In this document: positions 41,640-50,105 of the stretch, in pieces
How the letters are laid out: each line of letters opens with the position of its first letter
Numbering within the stretch: the first letter of the stretch is position 1
Origin: Methylobacterium nodulans ORS 2060
GTDB lineage: Bacteria > Pseudomonadota > Alphaproteobacteria > Rhizobiales > Beijerinckiaceae
Assembly (NCBI RefSeq): GCF_000022085.1
Contig: NC_011894.1
Location: 6,012,501-6,076,500 of the forward strand
DNA: 64,000 nt
Direction: 5' to 3'
Program-made: the position numbers and the translations under genes
Notes under the pieces: model-generated
The model's database searches: none
What the model was told of the DNA's origin: nothing
Seen by the model: the letters and a program-made list of their open reading frames with translations, nothing else

Positions 41640-42662
41640 ATGTCCCGTTCCGCCGGCCGTCCCGGGCCGCTCTCCCGCCGCGCCCTTTGCGCCGCCGCCA
41701 CACTTCTCCTCCTCGGTGGCCCCGCGCTTGCGCAGAGCCCCATCGTCATCAAGTTCAGCCACGTCACCGCGCCGGACACGCCCAAGGGCCGCGGCGCGGA
41801 CAAGTTCAAGGAGCTCGCCGAGAAGTACACGGCCGGGAAGGTCAAGGTCGAAGTCTATCCCAATTCGCAGCTCTTCAAGGACAAGGAAGAGGTCGAGGCG
41901 CTGCAGCTCGGCGCCGTGCAGATGCTGGCGCCCTCGCTGGCGAAGTTCGGGCCGCTCGGCGCGAAGGAGTTCGAGGTCTTCGACCTGCCCTATATCCTGC
42001 CCGACAAGGCCGCGCTGCGCCGCGTCACCGAGGGGCCGCTCGGCAAACGCCTGTTCGAGAAGCTCGAATCCAAGGGCATCACCGGCCTCGCCTACTGGGA
42101 CAACGGCTTCAAGATCATGAGCGCCAACAGGCCGCTGCGCCAGCCGGCGGATTTCCGCGGCCTCAAGATGCGCATCCAGTCCTCGAAGGTGCTGGAGGCC
42201 CAGTTCCGGGCGCTCGGCGCGATCCCGCAGGTGATGGCCTTCTCGGAAGTCTACCAGGGCATGCAGACGGGCGTCGTCGACGGCTCCGAGAACACCCCCT
42301 CGAACATGTTCACCCAGAAGCACCACGAGGTGCAGAAGTTCGCGACCCTCTCCGACCACGGCTACATCGGCTATGCGGTAATCACGAACAAGAAATTCTG
42401 GAACGGCCTGCCCGCGGAAGTGCGCGGCCAGCTCGAGAAGGCGATGGCCGAGGCGACGACCTACGCCAACGAGATGGCGGGCAAGGACAACGCCGATGCC
42501 CTCGAGGAGATGAAGAAATCGGGCAAGATCACCTTCATCGAACTCACCCCCGACGAGAAGGCGGCGTGGCACAAGGCCCTGGAGCCGGTCACCGTCGAGA
42601 TGTCGAAGCGGGTCGGCAAGGACGTGATCGACGAGTTCCAGCGCGAGGCACGCACGCAGTAG
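41640..42662 (+). CDS. dctP: TRAP transporter substrate-binding protein DctP
   Basis: The 340-residue precursor has a signal peptide (RALCAAATLLLLGGPALAQS, cleavage near residue 32). The mature protein is a DctP-type binding protein: IVIKFSHVTAPDTPKGRGAD, VYPNSQLFKDKEEVEALQLG, the substrate-arginine region GLKMRIQSSKVLEAQFRALG (about residue 175) and SEVYQGMQTGVVDGSENTPS. The family binds C4-dicarboxylates or other organic acids in the periplasm. It heads a P-Q-M operon; a hairpin separates it from Q. Confidence 0.92.
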   Translation: MSRSAGRPGPLSRRALCAAATLLLLGGPALAQSPIVIKFSHVTAPDTPKGRGADKFKELAEKYTAGKVKVEVYPNSQLFKDKEEVEALQLGAVQMLAPSLAKFGPLGAKEFEVFDLPYILPDKAALRRVTEGPLGKRLFEKLESKGITGLAYWDNGFKIMSANRPLRQPADFRGLKMRIQSSKVLEAQFRALGAIPQVMAFSEVYQGMQTGVVDGSENTPSNMFTQKHHEVQKFATLSDHGYIGYAVITNKKFWNGLPAEVRGQLEKAMAEATTYANEMAGKDNADALEEMKKSGKITFIELTPDEKAAWHKALEPVTVEMSKRVGKDVIDEFQREARTQ

Positions 42663-42704
42663 GCGGCCCGGGCCTCAAGCCCCGGATCACCGGAAGAAGA
42701 CCCT

Positions 42705-42726
42705 CCCTCTCCCGTCCGGGAGAGGG
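42705..42726 (+). terminator. intercistronic hairpin between TRAP P and Q genes
   Basis: CCCTCTCCC-GTCC-GGGAGAGGG is a perfect 9-bp stem with a 4-base loop, 42 bases past the binding-protein stop and 48 bases before the Q start. It is also the same sequence type as the centre of family C (TCTCCCGTGCGGGAGA). It could reduce expression of the membrane genes relative to the binding protein. Confidence 0.55.
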
Positions 42727-42773
42727 GGATCCCGCGACTTAGAACCCGGCTCTCCGCGAGGTCGTCACGTCCC

Positions 42774-43361
42774 ATGATCCTGCTGCGCGTCCTCGACCGC
42801 CTGGAGGAGGTCCTGATCGCGAGCCTGATGGCCGCGGCAACGCTCCTGATCTTCGTCGCCGTCGTCCACCGCTACGCCTCGGGGATCGATCTCCTCTTCC
42901 CCATCACCTCGGCGATCCACCTGTCCTGGGCGCAGGAGCTCTGCATCTACATGTTCGTGTGGATGGCGAAGTTCGGGGCGGCCTATGGCGTGCGCACCGG
43001 CATCCATGTCGGGGTCGATGTGCTGGTCAACCGGCTCGACCCGGCGATCCGCAACAAGGTCATCCTGTTCGGCCTGCTCTGCGGGGCGCTGTTCACGGCG
43101 ATCATCGGCACGATGGGCGCGAAGTTCGTGCTCGGCCTCGTCGACACCGACCAGACTTCGCCGGACCTCGAGATCCCGAGCTGGATCGTCTACCTCGCCA
43201 TCCCGCTCGGCTCCTACCTGATGTGCTTCCGCTTCCTCCAGGTCGCCTGGAGCTTCGCGCACACGGGCGAACTGCCCCACCACGATCCCGGCCACGTGGA
43301 GGGCGTGGTCGAGAGCCCGCAGGCCGCCCGCGACCTCGCGGCCGAGGAGCGCGCGCGATGA
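42774..43361 (+). CDS. dctQ: TRAP transporter small membrane subunit DctQ
   Basis: The 195-residue protein has four transmembrane helices (about 13-33, 50-70, 95-115, 135-158) with the DctQ motif SWAQELCIYMFVWMAKFGAA then YGVRTGIHVGVDVLV after helix two. The cytoplasmic tail is polar and ends DLAAEERAR. It works with the M subunit as a sodium-coupled importer. Its stop overlaps the DctM start by four bases (ATGA). Confidence 0.93.
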   Translation: MILLRVLDRLEEVLIASLMAAATLLIFVAVVHRYASGIDLLFPITSAIHLSWAQELCIYMFVWMAKFGAAYGVRTGIHVGVDVLVNRLDPAIRNKVILFGLLCGALFTAIIGTMGAKFVLGLVDTDQTSPDLEIPSWIVYLAIPLGSYLMCFRFLQVAWSFAHTGELPHHDPGHVEGVVESPQAARDLAAEERAR

Positions 43362-44683
43362 ACGGCGCCGTCATCTTCGGGCTGCTCATCGCCCTGATGC
43401 TCACCGGCATGCCGATCTCGATCGCGCTCGGCCTGTCGGTGCTCACCTTCCTGTTCGTGATGACGAGCGTCCCGATCGAGGCGGTGGCGCTGAAGCTGTT
43501 CACCGGGATCGAGAACTTCGAGATCATGGCGATCCCGTTCTTCATCCTGTCGGGCAATTTCCTCACCCATGGCGGCGTCGCCCGGCGGATGATTGCCTTC
43601 GCGACCTCGATGGTCGGTCACTGGCACGGGGGCCTCGGCCTTGCCGGCGTGATGGCCTGCGCGCTCTTCGCGGCGATCTCCGGGTCGAGCCCCGCCACCG
43701 TGGTGGCGATCGGCTCGATCATCCTGCCCGCCATGGTGGCGCAGGGCTTCCCGAAGCGGTTCGGGGCGGGCGTGATCACCACCTCGGGGGCGCTCGGCAT
43801 CCTGATCCCACCCTCGATCGTGATGGTGATGTACGCGGTGGCGACGAGCGGCGCCGTCGTGTTCGGGCCCGACGGCAACCGGGTGTCCTCGGCCTCGATC
43901 TCGACCCTGTTCGTGGCCGGCGTGGTGCCGGGGCTGATGCTGGCCTCGCTGCTCGGCTTCACCACCTGGTACCGCGCCCGCAAATACGATTACCCGCGCA
44001 TGCCGCGCGCCTCCTGGCGCCAGCGCTGGGTGGCATTCCGCAAGTCCATGTGGGGGCTGCTGCTGATCGTGCTCGTGCTCGGCGGCATCTACACCGGCGC
44101 CTTCACGCCCACCGAGGCGGCGGCGGTGAGCGCCGTCTACGCCTTCGTGATCGCGGTCTTCGTCTACCGTGACCTAACCTGGCGCGACGTGCCGCGGGTG
44201 CTGCTCGATTCCGCCAACATGAGCGCGATGCTGCTCTACATCATCACCAACGCGGTGCTGTTCTCGTTCCTGATGACGAGCGAGCAGATCCCGCAGGCGA
44301 TGGCGAGCTGGATCACGCAGGCGGGTCTCGGCTGGGTCGTCTTCCTGCTCATCGTCAACGTGCTGCTGCTTGTTGCCGGCAACGTGATGGAGCCGTCCTC
44401 CATCGTGCTGATCATGGCGCCGATCCTGTTCCCGATCGCCGCCAAGCTCGGCATCGACCCGGTGCATTTCGGCATCCTGATCGTGGTCAACATGGAGGTC
44501 GGCATGTGCCACCCGCCGGTGGGGCTCAACCTCTACGTGGCGTCGGGCATCACCAAGATGGGCATCACGGAACTCACCATCGCGGTCTGGCCCTGGCTCC
44601 TCACCATGCTGGTCTTCCTGGTGATCGTGACCTACGTGCCGGCCCTGTCGCTCTGGCTGCCGCGCCTCCTCGGGATGATGTGA
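43358..44683 (+). CDS. dctM: TRAP transporter large permease subunit DctM
   Basis: The 441-residue protein has about 12 transmembrane helices and DctM signatures: GMPISIALGLSVLTFLFVMT, IENFEIMAIPFFILSGNFLT, AAISGSSPATVVAIGSIILP, GILIPPSIVMVMYAVATS and the C-terminal GIDPVHFGILIVVNMEVGMC then HPPVGLNLYVASGI. It imports an organic acid with sodium or proton symport. The C-terminal signature HPPVG is shared by dicarboxylate-type permeases, so the substrate fits the acyl-CoA genes around it. Confidence 0.95.
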   Translation: MNGAVIFGLLIALMLTGMPISIALGLSVLTFLFVMTSVPIEAVALKLFTGIENFEIMAIPFFILSGNFLTHGGVARRMIAFATSMVGHWHGGLGLAGVMACALFAAISGSSPATVVAIGSIILPAMVAQGFPKRFGAGVITTSGALGILIPPSIVMVMYAVATSGAVVFGPDGNRVSSASISTLFVAGVVPGLMLASLLGFTTWYRARKYDYPRMPRASWRQRWVAFRKSMWGLLLIVLVLGGIYTGAFTPTEAAAVSAVYAFVIAVFVYRDLTWRDVPRVLLDSANMSAMLLYIITNAVLFSFLMTSEQIPQAMASWITQAGLGWVVFLLIVNVLLLVAGNVMEPSSIVLIMAPILFPIAAKLGIDPVHFGILIVVNMEVGMCHPPVGLNLYVASGITKMGITELTIAVWPWLLTMLVFLVIVTYVPALSLWLPRLLGMM

Positions 44684-44779
44684 GGCTCCTTGATTCCGCA
44701 TCATTCGCAGAACCGTGGGACACTTCGGCGGGGTGCGCTCTAGCTTTCCGGGGCGAGATCGCCTTCCCAGGAGCACGCC

Positions 44780-45358
44780 ATGGCCCTCGTCGTCCCCGTC
44801 ATCCTCGGCTCCGTCCGCCACGAGCGGAACGGCGCGCGGGCCGCCCGCTACGTGGTGAAGGCCCTCGAAGCCCGCGGCCACGAGGCGCCGCTCGTCGACC
44901 CGGCCGCCCTCGCCCTGCCGCTCCTCGACCGGATGTACAAGGAATATCCGGCCGGCGAGGCGCCCGAGGTCCTGGAATCGCTCGCCGCCACCTATCGGCG
45001 CGCCGACGCCTTCGTGATCGTCTCGGCGGAGTACAATCACAGCATCCCGCCGGCGCTCTCCAACACGCTCGACCATTTCCTGGAGGAGTATTTCTGGCGG
45101 CCCTCGGGAATCGTCTGCTACTCGGCCGGGCGCTATGGCGGCGTGCGGGCGGCGATGCAGCTGCGGGCCATGCTCGGCGAACTCGGCATGCCGAGCATCC
45201 CCTCGCTCCTCCCGATCCCGGAGGTGCACAAGGCCCTCGATCCGGACGGGGCGCCGCTCCAGCCCTGGCTGGACACCTCCGCCGGCCGCTTCTTCGACGA
45301 GCTCACATGGTACGCCGAGGCCCTGAGGGCGCGGCGGAGCCACGGCACGCCGTATTGA
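44780..45358 (+). CDS. NADPH-dependent FMN reductase family protein
   Basis: The 192-residue flavodoxin-like protein has the FMN phosphate loop at VPVILGSVRHERNGARAARY (about 4-23), the PLLDRMYKEYP segment, and VIVSAEYNHSIPPALSNTLD (about 78-97), a signature of ArsH/ChrR/SsuE-like reductases. It probably reduces quinones, FMN or other acceptors with NAD(P)H. It is monocistronic, following the TRAP operon by 96 bases. No acceptor is implied by context. Confidence 0.88.
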   Translation: MALVVPVILGSVRHERNGARAARYVVKALEARGHEAPLVDPAALALPLLDRMYKEYPAGEAPEVLESLAATYRRADAFVIVSAEYNHSIPPALSNTLDHFLEEYFWRPSGIVCYSAGRYGGVRAAMQLRAMLGELGMPSIPSLLPIPEVHKALDPDGAPLQPWLDTSAGRFFDELTWYAEALRARRSHGTPY

Positions 45359-45582
45359 TTGCGTCGAAGCCGCCCCCCCGAGCGTGAGTGGCGGTCGTTC
45401 CGGAGAACGAATCGGACAGTTCATCCGGCCGCGTTCATGATGAGCGGATCATGCGCTGAACTGGCCACCCGCAAGAGCCTGTTAAGGAAACCTAGTCATT
45501 CCTGATGATGTCTCCGACCTGCCGATCGGGACGTCCCGGGCTCCGGCCTCTCGGTCCGAGCCTCACGCCTGGTGAGGATCCG

Positions 45583-45984
45583 ATGTCCGTTCTGCGTTTC
45601 CGCCCATCCCCCGCCAGCCTGGTCGTCATGGCCCTCGGAGGCTTCGCCCTGTTCGGGTGGAGCGCCTTCGGCGTCACCGCGGCGGGCCAGCACAGCCTCG
45701 AAGCCCGTCTGGCTCAGGCCGAGGGGGAGCGCGACGCGCTCCAGGCTTGGCAGAAGCAGTTCCGCGACGTGGAAGCCGAGCTGCGCGAGATGCAGGGCAA
45801 GATCGGCGCCACGCGCGACGAGATCGCCCAGGTGACGGCGACCCGCGAGAAGGCCAAGGCCCAGCTCGCCGCGACCCAGCGCGAACTCGCCGCGATCACC
45901 AAGCGCCTGGATCAGGCACGCGACAAGGTCGCGCAGACGGGCAGCATCCCGACGCCCGAGCCGGCCAAGAAGCCCGCCCGTTAG
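45583..45984 (+). CDS. single-pass membrane protein with coiled coil
   Basis: The 133-residue protein has one transmembrane helix (LVVMALGGFALFGWSAFGVT, residues about 13-33) followed by a continuous coiled coil of about 85 residues (LEARLAQAEGERDALQAWQK to LAAITKRLDQARDKVAQT) and a proline/lysine tail. GAGGATCCG precedes the ATG. The order, helix then periplasmic coiled coil, is that of small envelope proteins in many Hyphomicrobiales. Function unknown. Confidence 0.7.
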   Translation: MSVLRFRPSPASLVVMALGGFALFGWSAFGVTAAGQHSLEARLAQAEGERDALQAWQKQFRDVEAELREMQGKIGATRDEIAQVTATREKAKAQLAATQRELAAITKRLDQARDKVAQTGSIPTPEPAKKPAR

Positions 45985-46065
45985 AGGATGTCCAGCAGGA
46001 GACGAGGCCGCCCTTTCCTGTTCGGAAGACGGTCGTGGAAGCTGCCACGCAGGCAGGTTCGATTG

Positions 46066-46279
46066 AGGGCCTGTTTGGGTGCCGAGGGCAAGCTTATGAT
46101 GGCTTTATATTTCATATAGCTTGTTCTCCCTCGCCCTCGTCCTGAGGTGCTGCCGCTTGCGGCAGCCTCGAAGGAGAACTCCAGAACCCGATGAGAAAAC
46201 TGGAACCCTCCTTCGAGGCTTGCTTCGCAAGCACCTCAAGATGAGGGCGAGGGTGGAATAAACTGCTCAAACAGGCTCT
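46066..46279. repeat. MITE-like 214-bp palindrome
   Basis: Ends AGGGCCTGTTTG and CAAACAGGCTCT are inverted copies with one mismatch. Inner arms CTCGCCCTCGTCCTGAGGTG and CACCTCAAGATGAGGGCGAG pair imperfectly, and the centre has CCTCGAAGGAG. The centre resembles family B (CCTCGAAG, GCACCTCA). A lower-GC left flank (GATGGCTTTATATTTCATAT) is unusual here. No ORF is present; transposition in trans is a possibility. Confidence 0.7.
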
Positions 46280-46338
46280 GAGCCCCGACACTTTCCGGCC
46301 GATGCGCAGCACGGGCAAGTGAGGCCGGGGACCCGCAC

Positions 46339-46376
46339 GGCATGGGCCGCGATGCAGCCGCATCGCGGCCCATGCC
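46339..46376 (-). terminator. perfect 17-bp hairpin after the lyase gene
   Basis: GGCATGGGCCGCGATGC-AGCC-GCATCGCGGCCCATGCC pairs without a mismatch, 12 bases beyond the stop of the minus-strand lyase gene. It has no T tract. A terminator role is likely given position and stability. Confidence 0.6.
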
Positions 46377-46387
46377 CAGCAGCGGCG

Positions 46388-47272
46388 TCAGCGGCCCCTG
46401 GCCGCGATGGCCTCGGCCCAGGCGACGGCCCGGCGGGCCATCCCGATGTGCTGGCGCTCATACATCCGGCCGCTGATCTGGATGGCGCCGCGTTTGGCAT
46501 TCTCGGGGCGCTCGAAGGCCGCGATCACGTTGCGGGCGATCTCGACCTCGGCCTCCGTCGGCGCGAAGGCGGCGTTGGCGGGCTCGACCTGATTCGGGTG
46601 GATCAGCGTCTTGCCGTCGAAGCCGAGGATGCGGGCCTGATGGCATTCCTCGCGCAAGCCCTCGACATCCGCGAAATCGTTGAACACGCCATCCAGGATC
46701 GTCAGTCCCTCGGCGCGAGCGGCGGCGAGCGCCATCATCAGCCAGGGCATCATCGGGGCGCGGCCCGGGACGATCTGCGTCCAGGTATCCTTGGCGAGAT
46801 CGTTGGTGCCGAGCACGAAGCAGGCGAGCCGCGTCCCCGGATTGCGCCGCGCCGCCGCGATGGCCTGGATGTTGAGGATGGCGGCGGGCGTCTCGATCAT
46901 CGCCCAGACCCGGATATGCGCCGGGGCGTCCAGGGCCTCCAGGCGATCGGCGATGTTCTCCAGGACGGCGGAGGAGGAGACCTTGGGCATCAGGATCGCG
47001 TCGGGCCCGGCCTCGATCGCGGCCTTGAGATCCGCCTCGCCCCAGGGGGTCTGCGGGGCGTTGACCCGGATGATCAGCTCGCGGTCGCCATAGGCGCGGC
47101 TGCGCACGGCGGCGCAGACCTGCTCGCGGGCGAGTTCCTTCGAATCCGGCCCCACCGCGTCCTCGAGATCAAGGATCAGCGCGTCCGCCGGCAGGGTCTT
47201 CGCCTTCTCCAGGGCACGTTGGTTGGAGCCCGGCATGTAGAGCACACTGCGGCGCAGGCGGAGATCGGTCAT
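46388..47272 (-). CDS. HpcH/HpaI (CitE-like) CoA ester lyase or malyl-CoA thioesterase
   Basis: The 294-residue TIM-barrel protein has the family motifs RRSVLYMPGSNQRALEKAKT (about 6-25), ADALILDLEDAV (about 29-40), LIIRVNAPQTPWG (about 65-77), AILMPKVSS (about 93-101), WAMIETPAAILN (metal glutamate about 123-134) and FVLGTNDLAKD (aspartate about 155). Its length fits CitE-like citramalyl/malyl-CoA lyases and the Mcl2 malyl-CoA thioesterase of ethylmalonyl-CoA pathway bacteria. Which acyl-CoA is cleaved cannot be read. Start 47272 (MTDLRLRRSVLYMPG) matches the family. Confidence 0.87.
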   Translation of the reverse strand: MTDLRLRRSVLYMPGSNQRALEKAKTLPADALILDLEDAVGPDSKELAREQVCAAVRSRAYGDRELIIRVNAPQTPWGEADLKAAIEAGPDAILMPKVSSSAVLENIADRLEALDAPAHIRVWAMIETPAAILNIQAIAAARRNPGTRLACFVLGTNDLAKDTWTQIVPGRAPMMPWLMMALAAARAEGLTILDGVFNDFADVEGLREECHQARILGFDGKTLIHPNQVEPANAAFAPTEAEVEIARNVIAAFERPENAKRGAIQISGRMYERQHIGMARRAVAWAEAIAARGR

Positions 47273-47290
47273 GGCGTCGTTTCCTCTCAA

Positions 47291-47339
47291 GCATCTTGCG
47301 GCGAGGCGGATGCCGGTTCATCGGACAATGCTCTAGCCG
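47291..47339. repeat. family D dispersed palindrome, degraded
   Basis: AGCATCTTGCGGCGAGGCGG, centre ATGCC, right part GGTTCATCGGACAATGCTCTAG. The outer AGCAT / ATGCT arms still pair, the inner arms do not. It is just upstream of the CitE-like gene. Confidence 0.55.
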
Positions 47340-47376
47340 AAAAATTGTGCGCCGCACACGCCCGGCTGCGGGCCGG

Positions 47377-48267
47377 TCACTCGGCGGCGATCCGAGGGGG
47401 CGCGAGATCGAGGGGCAGGGACGCGACGGCGCCGAAGACCGTGGCGAGGCTCGCCACCAGGGCCTCGAAGCCGGGCATCGGCGTCAGCGTGCGCTCGTCC
47501 ATGTAGAGGCCGCGGTTGATCTCGATCTGGAGGGCGTGGCGGCCGAAGGAGGGCTCGCCGTAATGCTCGGTGATGAAGCCACCCGCATAGGGCTTGTTGC
47601 GCACCACCCGGAAGCCTTCCTCGCGCAGGGCGGCCTCGACGCAGGCGGTGAGGTCATGCGCGCAGGCGGTGCCGAAGCGGTCGCCCAGCACCATGTCGAC
47701 CCGCGGCGCCTCCTCCCGCCCGAGGCTCGTCGAGGGCATCGAGTGGCAGTCGATCAGGACGACGTATCCGAAGACGGTGACGGTGCGCGCGAGCAGCGCC
47801 TGCAGGGTGCGGTGATAGGGCTTGTAGAGCCCCTCGATCCGCGCCGTCGCCTCCTCCACCGGCAGGCGGCCGCGATAGATCTCCTGGCCGTCCGCCACCA
47901 CGCGCGGCACCGTGCCGAGGCCGCCCGCGACGCGCATCGAGCGGATGTTGGCGAAGGGCGGCAGGCGCCCGTCGAACATGCGCGGGTCGAGCTCGTAGGG
48001 CTCGCGGTTCACGTCGAGATAGGCCCGCGGGAAGCAGGCCCGCATCAGCGGCGCGCCGAGCCCGACCACCGGCGCGAACAGGCGGTCCACAAAGGCATCC
48101 TCGGAGCGGCGCAGGGACACCGCGTCGAGCCGCGAGGCCGCCAGGAAGGACGCCGGATAGACCGCTCCCGAATGCCCGGTGTTGAACACGTAGGGCAGGC
48201 TCTGCCGCTCCGGCTCGTCGACGACGAAGGGCGGCGTGAAGAGGCTCTCGGGACCCGGGCCGCTCAT
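47377..48267 (-). CDS. N-formylglutamate amidohydrolase family protein
   Basis: The 296-residue protein belongs to the FGase family (HutG-type, zinc-dependent). It has YVFNTGHSGAVYPASFLAAS (metal-site HSG, about residue 32), EDAFVDRLFAPVVGLGAPLM, AYLDVNREPYELDPRMFDG and VVLIDCHSMPSTSLG (about 148-162, metal histidine), all as expected. It removes formyl from N-formylglutamate or a similar amide. Start at 48267 avoids an arginine-rich leader. A second, shorter paralogue is at 61251. No histidine-use genes are beside it. Confidence 0.88.
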   Translation of the reverse strand: MSGPGPESLFTPPFVVDEPERQSLPYVFNTGHSGAVYPASFLAASRLDAVSLRRSEDAFVDRLFAPVVGLGAPLMRACFPRAYLDVNREPYELDPRMFDGRLPPFANIRSMRVAGGLGTVPRVVADGQEIYRGRLPVEEATARIEGLYKPYHRTLQALLARTVTVFGYVVLIDCHSMPSTSLGREEAPRVDMVLGDRFGTACAHDLTACVEAALREEGFRVVRNKPYAGGFITEHYGEPSFGRHALQIEINRGLYMDERTLTPMPGFEALVASLATVFGAVASLPLDLAPPRIAAE

Positions 48268-48375
48268 CCGGCCGCCCGGGCTTGCGCGACGGGGAGGGAA
48301 GGGGGACACAACCTCATCGGGCCAATGTGACGCTCAGGTCCCGGCCTGTCCACTGGTGCGCATAACGGAAGGGCG

Positions 48376-49284
48376 TCACGATGCGCGGGGCCGGAAAACG
48401 CGCTCCGGCGGGCCGAGCCGCGCCCTTGCGCCGTCGAGGAGACCGCATCCGATCGCGCGGCGCACCTCCGGGGAGAAGCGGTTGCGGGCGAGATAGATCC
48501 CGATCCGGGCCGGCAGCAGCAGCACGGTCCTGGCCTTGTGCGCCCGCGGCACATGGGCGAGGCGCAGCATGGCGAGCTGGTTGCGGATGAAGGTGTAGAG
48601 GCGCCGCGGCGGCTGGTCCGTGAGGGCGAGGCCGAAGGGCAGCCGGATGACGCCGCGGCCGAGCGCGTGCGCCATGCGGATGTCGGGCGCCACGAAGATC
48701 GCGTAGCCGCGATACGCCGCGCGCATGCCCCACTCGACGTCGATCGCGTCGATGAAGAAGTCGGCCCGGAAGGGGCCGATCGCCCGCGCGGCCGCGCAGG
48801 CGACGAGCGAGCCCGACGAGAAGGCGAAACCGACGCGCCGGACCGGCGCGTCCGGCCAGCGCGGATCGGGATCGGGTCTGGCGCCGAGGGGGCGGCCCTC
48901 CGGCCCGACCGGCTCGGCCGCCACGATGGCGGGGCTCTCGCCCGCCGCGGCGAGCCGCGCATGCCGGGCCGCGAGGGCGCGGACGGCCCCGGGCTCTGGC
49001 AGGCTGTCCTGGTCGAGCAGGAACAGGAAGCCGTCGCCGCCGGCCTCGGCCGCGGCGAGCAGGCGGTTGTAGGCCGCGCCCACCCCCTCGTTCACGGCGG
49101 GCCGCAGGATGGTGAGCGGGGTCGCGCCCGCCGCGCGGCGCAAAGCCGCCTCGGCCTCCTCCGGAAGCGGCGAATTGGCCACGACGGCCAACGCCCGCAC
49201 GTCCGGCGCGACGGCGCCGACGAGGCGCAGCAGGTGGCCCTGGTCGGGGTGGAACACCACGATCCCCGCCAGCACGGTCTTCAT
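48376..49284 (-). CDS. glycosyltransferase family 2 (rhamnosyltransferase-like)
   Basis: The 302-residue protein is a GT-A glycosyltransferase of the RfbN/WbbL-like rhamnosyltransferase group: VLAGIVVFHPDQGHLLRLVG, VVANSPLPEEAE, NEGVGAAYNRLLAAAEAGGD, FLFLLDQDSLPEPGAVRAL (DQDS metal motif) and DFFIDAIDVEWGMRAAYRGY (catalytic acid region). The C-terminus is amphipathic (FIRNQLAMLRLAHVPRAHKA). It would add a sugar to a surface polysaccharide. It stands alone, 135 bases divergent from cpdR. Confidence 0.82.
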   Translation of the reverse strand: MKTVLAGIVVFHPDQGHLLRLVGAVAPDVRALAVVANSPLPEEAEAALRRAAGATPLTILRPAVNEGVGAAYNRLLAAAEAGGDGFLFLLDQDSLPEPGAVRALAARHARLAAAGESPAIVAAEPVGPEGRPLGARPDPDPRWPDAPVRRVGFAFSSGSLVACAAARAIGPFRADFFIDAIDVEWGMRAAYRGYAIFVAPDIRMAHALGRGVIRLPFGLALTDQPPRRLYTFIRNQLAMLRLAHVPRAHKARTVLLLPARIGIYLARNRFSPEVRRAIGCGLLDGARARLGPPERVFRPRAS

Positions 49285-49418
49285 CTCGTCCACGGGGCCG
49301 TCCGGTTCGTAGTCCTGGCCGTCGCCGGCGGCAGCCCGGCCGGCGCATCAACCCCTTGTTTACCAAGCCCTCGCTTTATGGAAAGAACGCGTCGAATCGA
49401 CAGCCGGGACACCGCTCG

Positions 49419-49775
49419 ATGAAGATCCTCCTCGCGGAAGACGACAACGACATGCGTCGCTTCCTCGCCAAGGCCCTGCAGAATGCGGGCTACGACGTGG
49501 CCTCGTTCGACAACGGACTCTCGGCCTACAACCGGCTGCGGGAGGAGCCGTTCGAGCTCCTGCTCACCGACATCGTGATGCCCGAGATGGACGGCATCGA
49601 ACTCGCCCGCCGCGCCACCGAACTCGACCCGGACATCAAGGTCATGTTCATCACCGGCTTTGCGGCCGTGGCGCTGAACCCCGATTCCAAGGCCCCGAAG
49701 GACGCCAAGGTCCTCTCGAAGCCCTTCCATCTGCGCGAACTCGTCAACGAGGTCGAGAAACTGATGGCGGCCTGA
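49419..49775 (+). CDS. cpdR: cell-cycle response regulator CpdR
   Basis: The 118-residue single-domain receiver opens MKILLAEDDNDMRRFLAKAL, has the phosphoacceptor aspartate in LLLTDIVMPEMDGIELARRA (about Asp52) and the lysine in VLSKPFHLRELVNEVEKLMA (about 104). It is nearly identical in pattern to alphaproteobacterial CpdR, which when unphosphorylated brings ClpXP to the pole for timed proteolysis of cell-cycle factors such as CtrA. There is no output domain, as expected. Confidence 0.92.
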   Translation: MKILLAEDDNDMRRFLAKALQNAGYDVASFDNGLSAYNRLREEPFELLLTDIVMPEMDGIELARRATELDPDIKVMFITGFAAVALNPDSKAPKDAKVLSKPFHLRELVNEVEKLMAA

Positions 49776-49847
49776 TCGGGCCGGCTTATCGTTTCGGGGC
49801 GAGTTCTCTATATCCGGCCGGTGCGAGACCCCCGCGAGAGCCGCCGG

Positions 49848-50105
49848 ATGCAGCCCGTCACGATCTACACCACGAGCTGGTGCCCCTATTGCACGGCGGC
49901 GAAGTCCCTTCTGCGCGAGAAGGGCGCCGCCTTCACGGAAATCGACATTGAGGTGAAGGCCGGCGCGCGGCGCGAGATGATCGGGAAGGCGGGCGGGCGC
50001 ACCAGCGTGCCGCAGATCTTCATCGGCAGCACCCATGTGGGCGGGTGCGACGACCTCTACGCCCTCGACCGCGCGGGCAGGCTCGATCCGCTGCTGGCGG
50101 GCTGA
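49848..50105 (+). CDS. grxC: glutaredoxin 3
   Basis: The 85-residue protein has the dithiol active site in TIYTTSWCPYCTAAKSLLRE (CPYC at residues about 12-15), the cis-proline TSVPQIFIG and GGCDDLYALDRAGRLDPLL near the end, a complete class I Grx3. It reduces disulfides and mixed glutathione disulfides. ATG 49848 was chosen; the upstream frame lacks a ribosome site. The gene precedes a nitrilase-family gene and DUF1178, an order conserved in Hyphomicrobiales. Confidence 0.93.
   Translation: MQPVTIYTTSWCPYCTAAKSLLREKGAAFTEIDIEVKAGARREMIGKAGGRTSVPQIFIGSTHVGGCDDLYALDRAGRLDPLLAG

Noticed and set aside
49356..49418. Longer start for cpdR giving 21 extra residues
   Set aside because: All CpdR proteins start directly at MKILLAEDD-type sequence; the upstream codons have no ribosome site.
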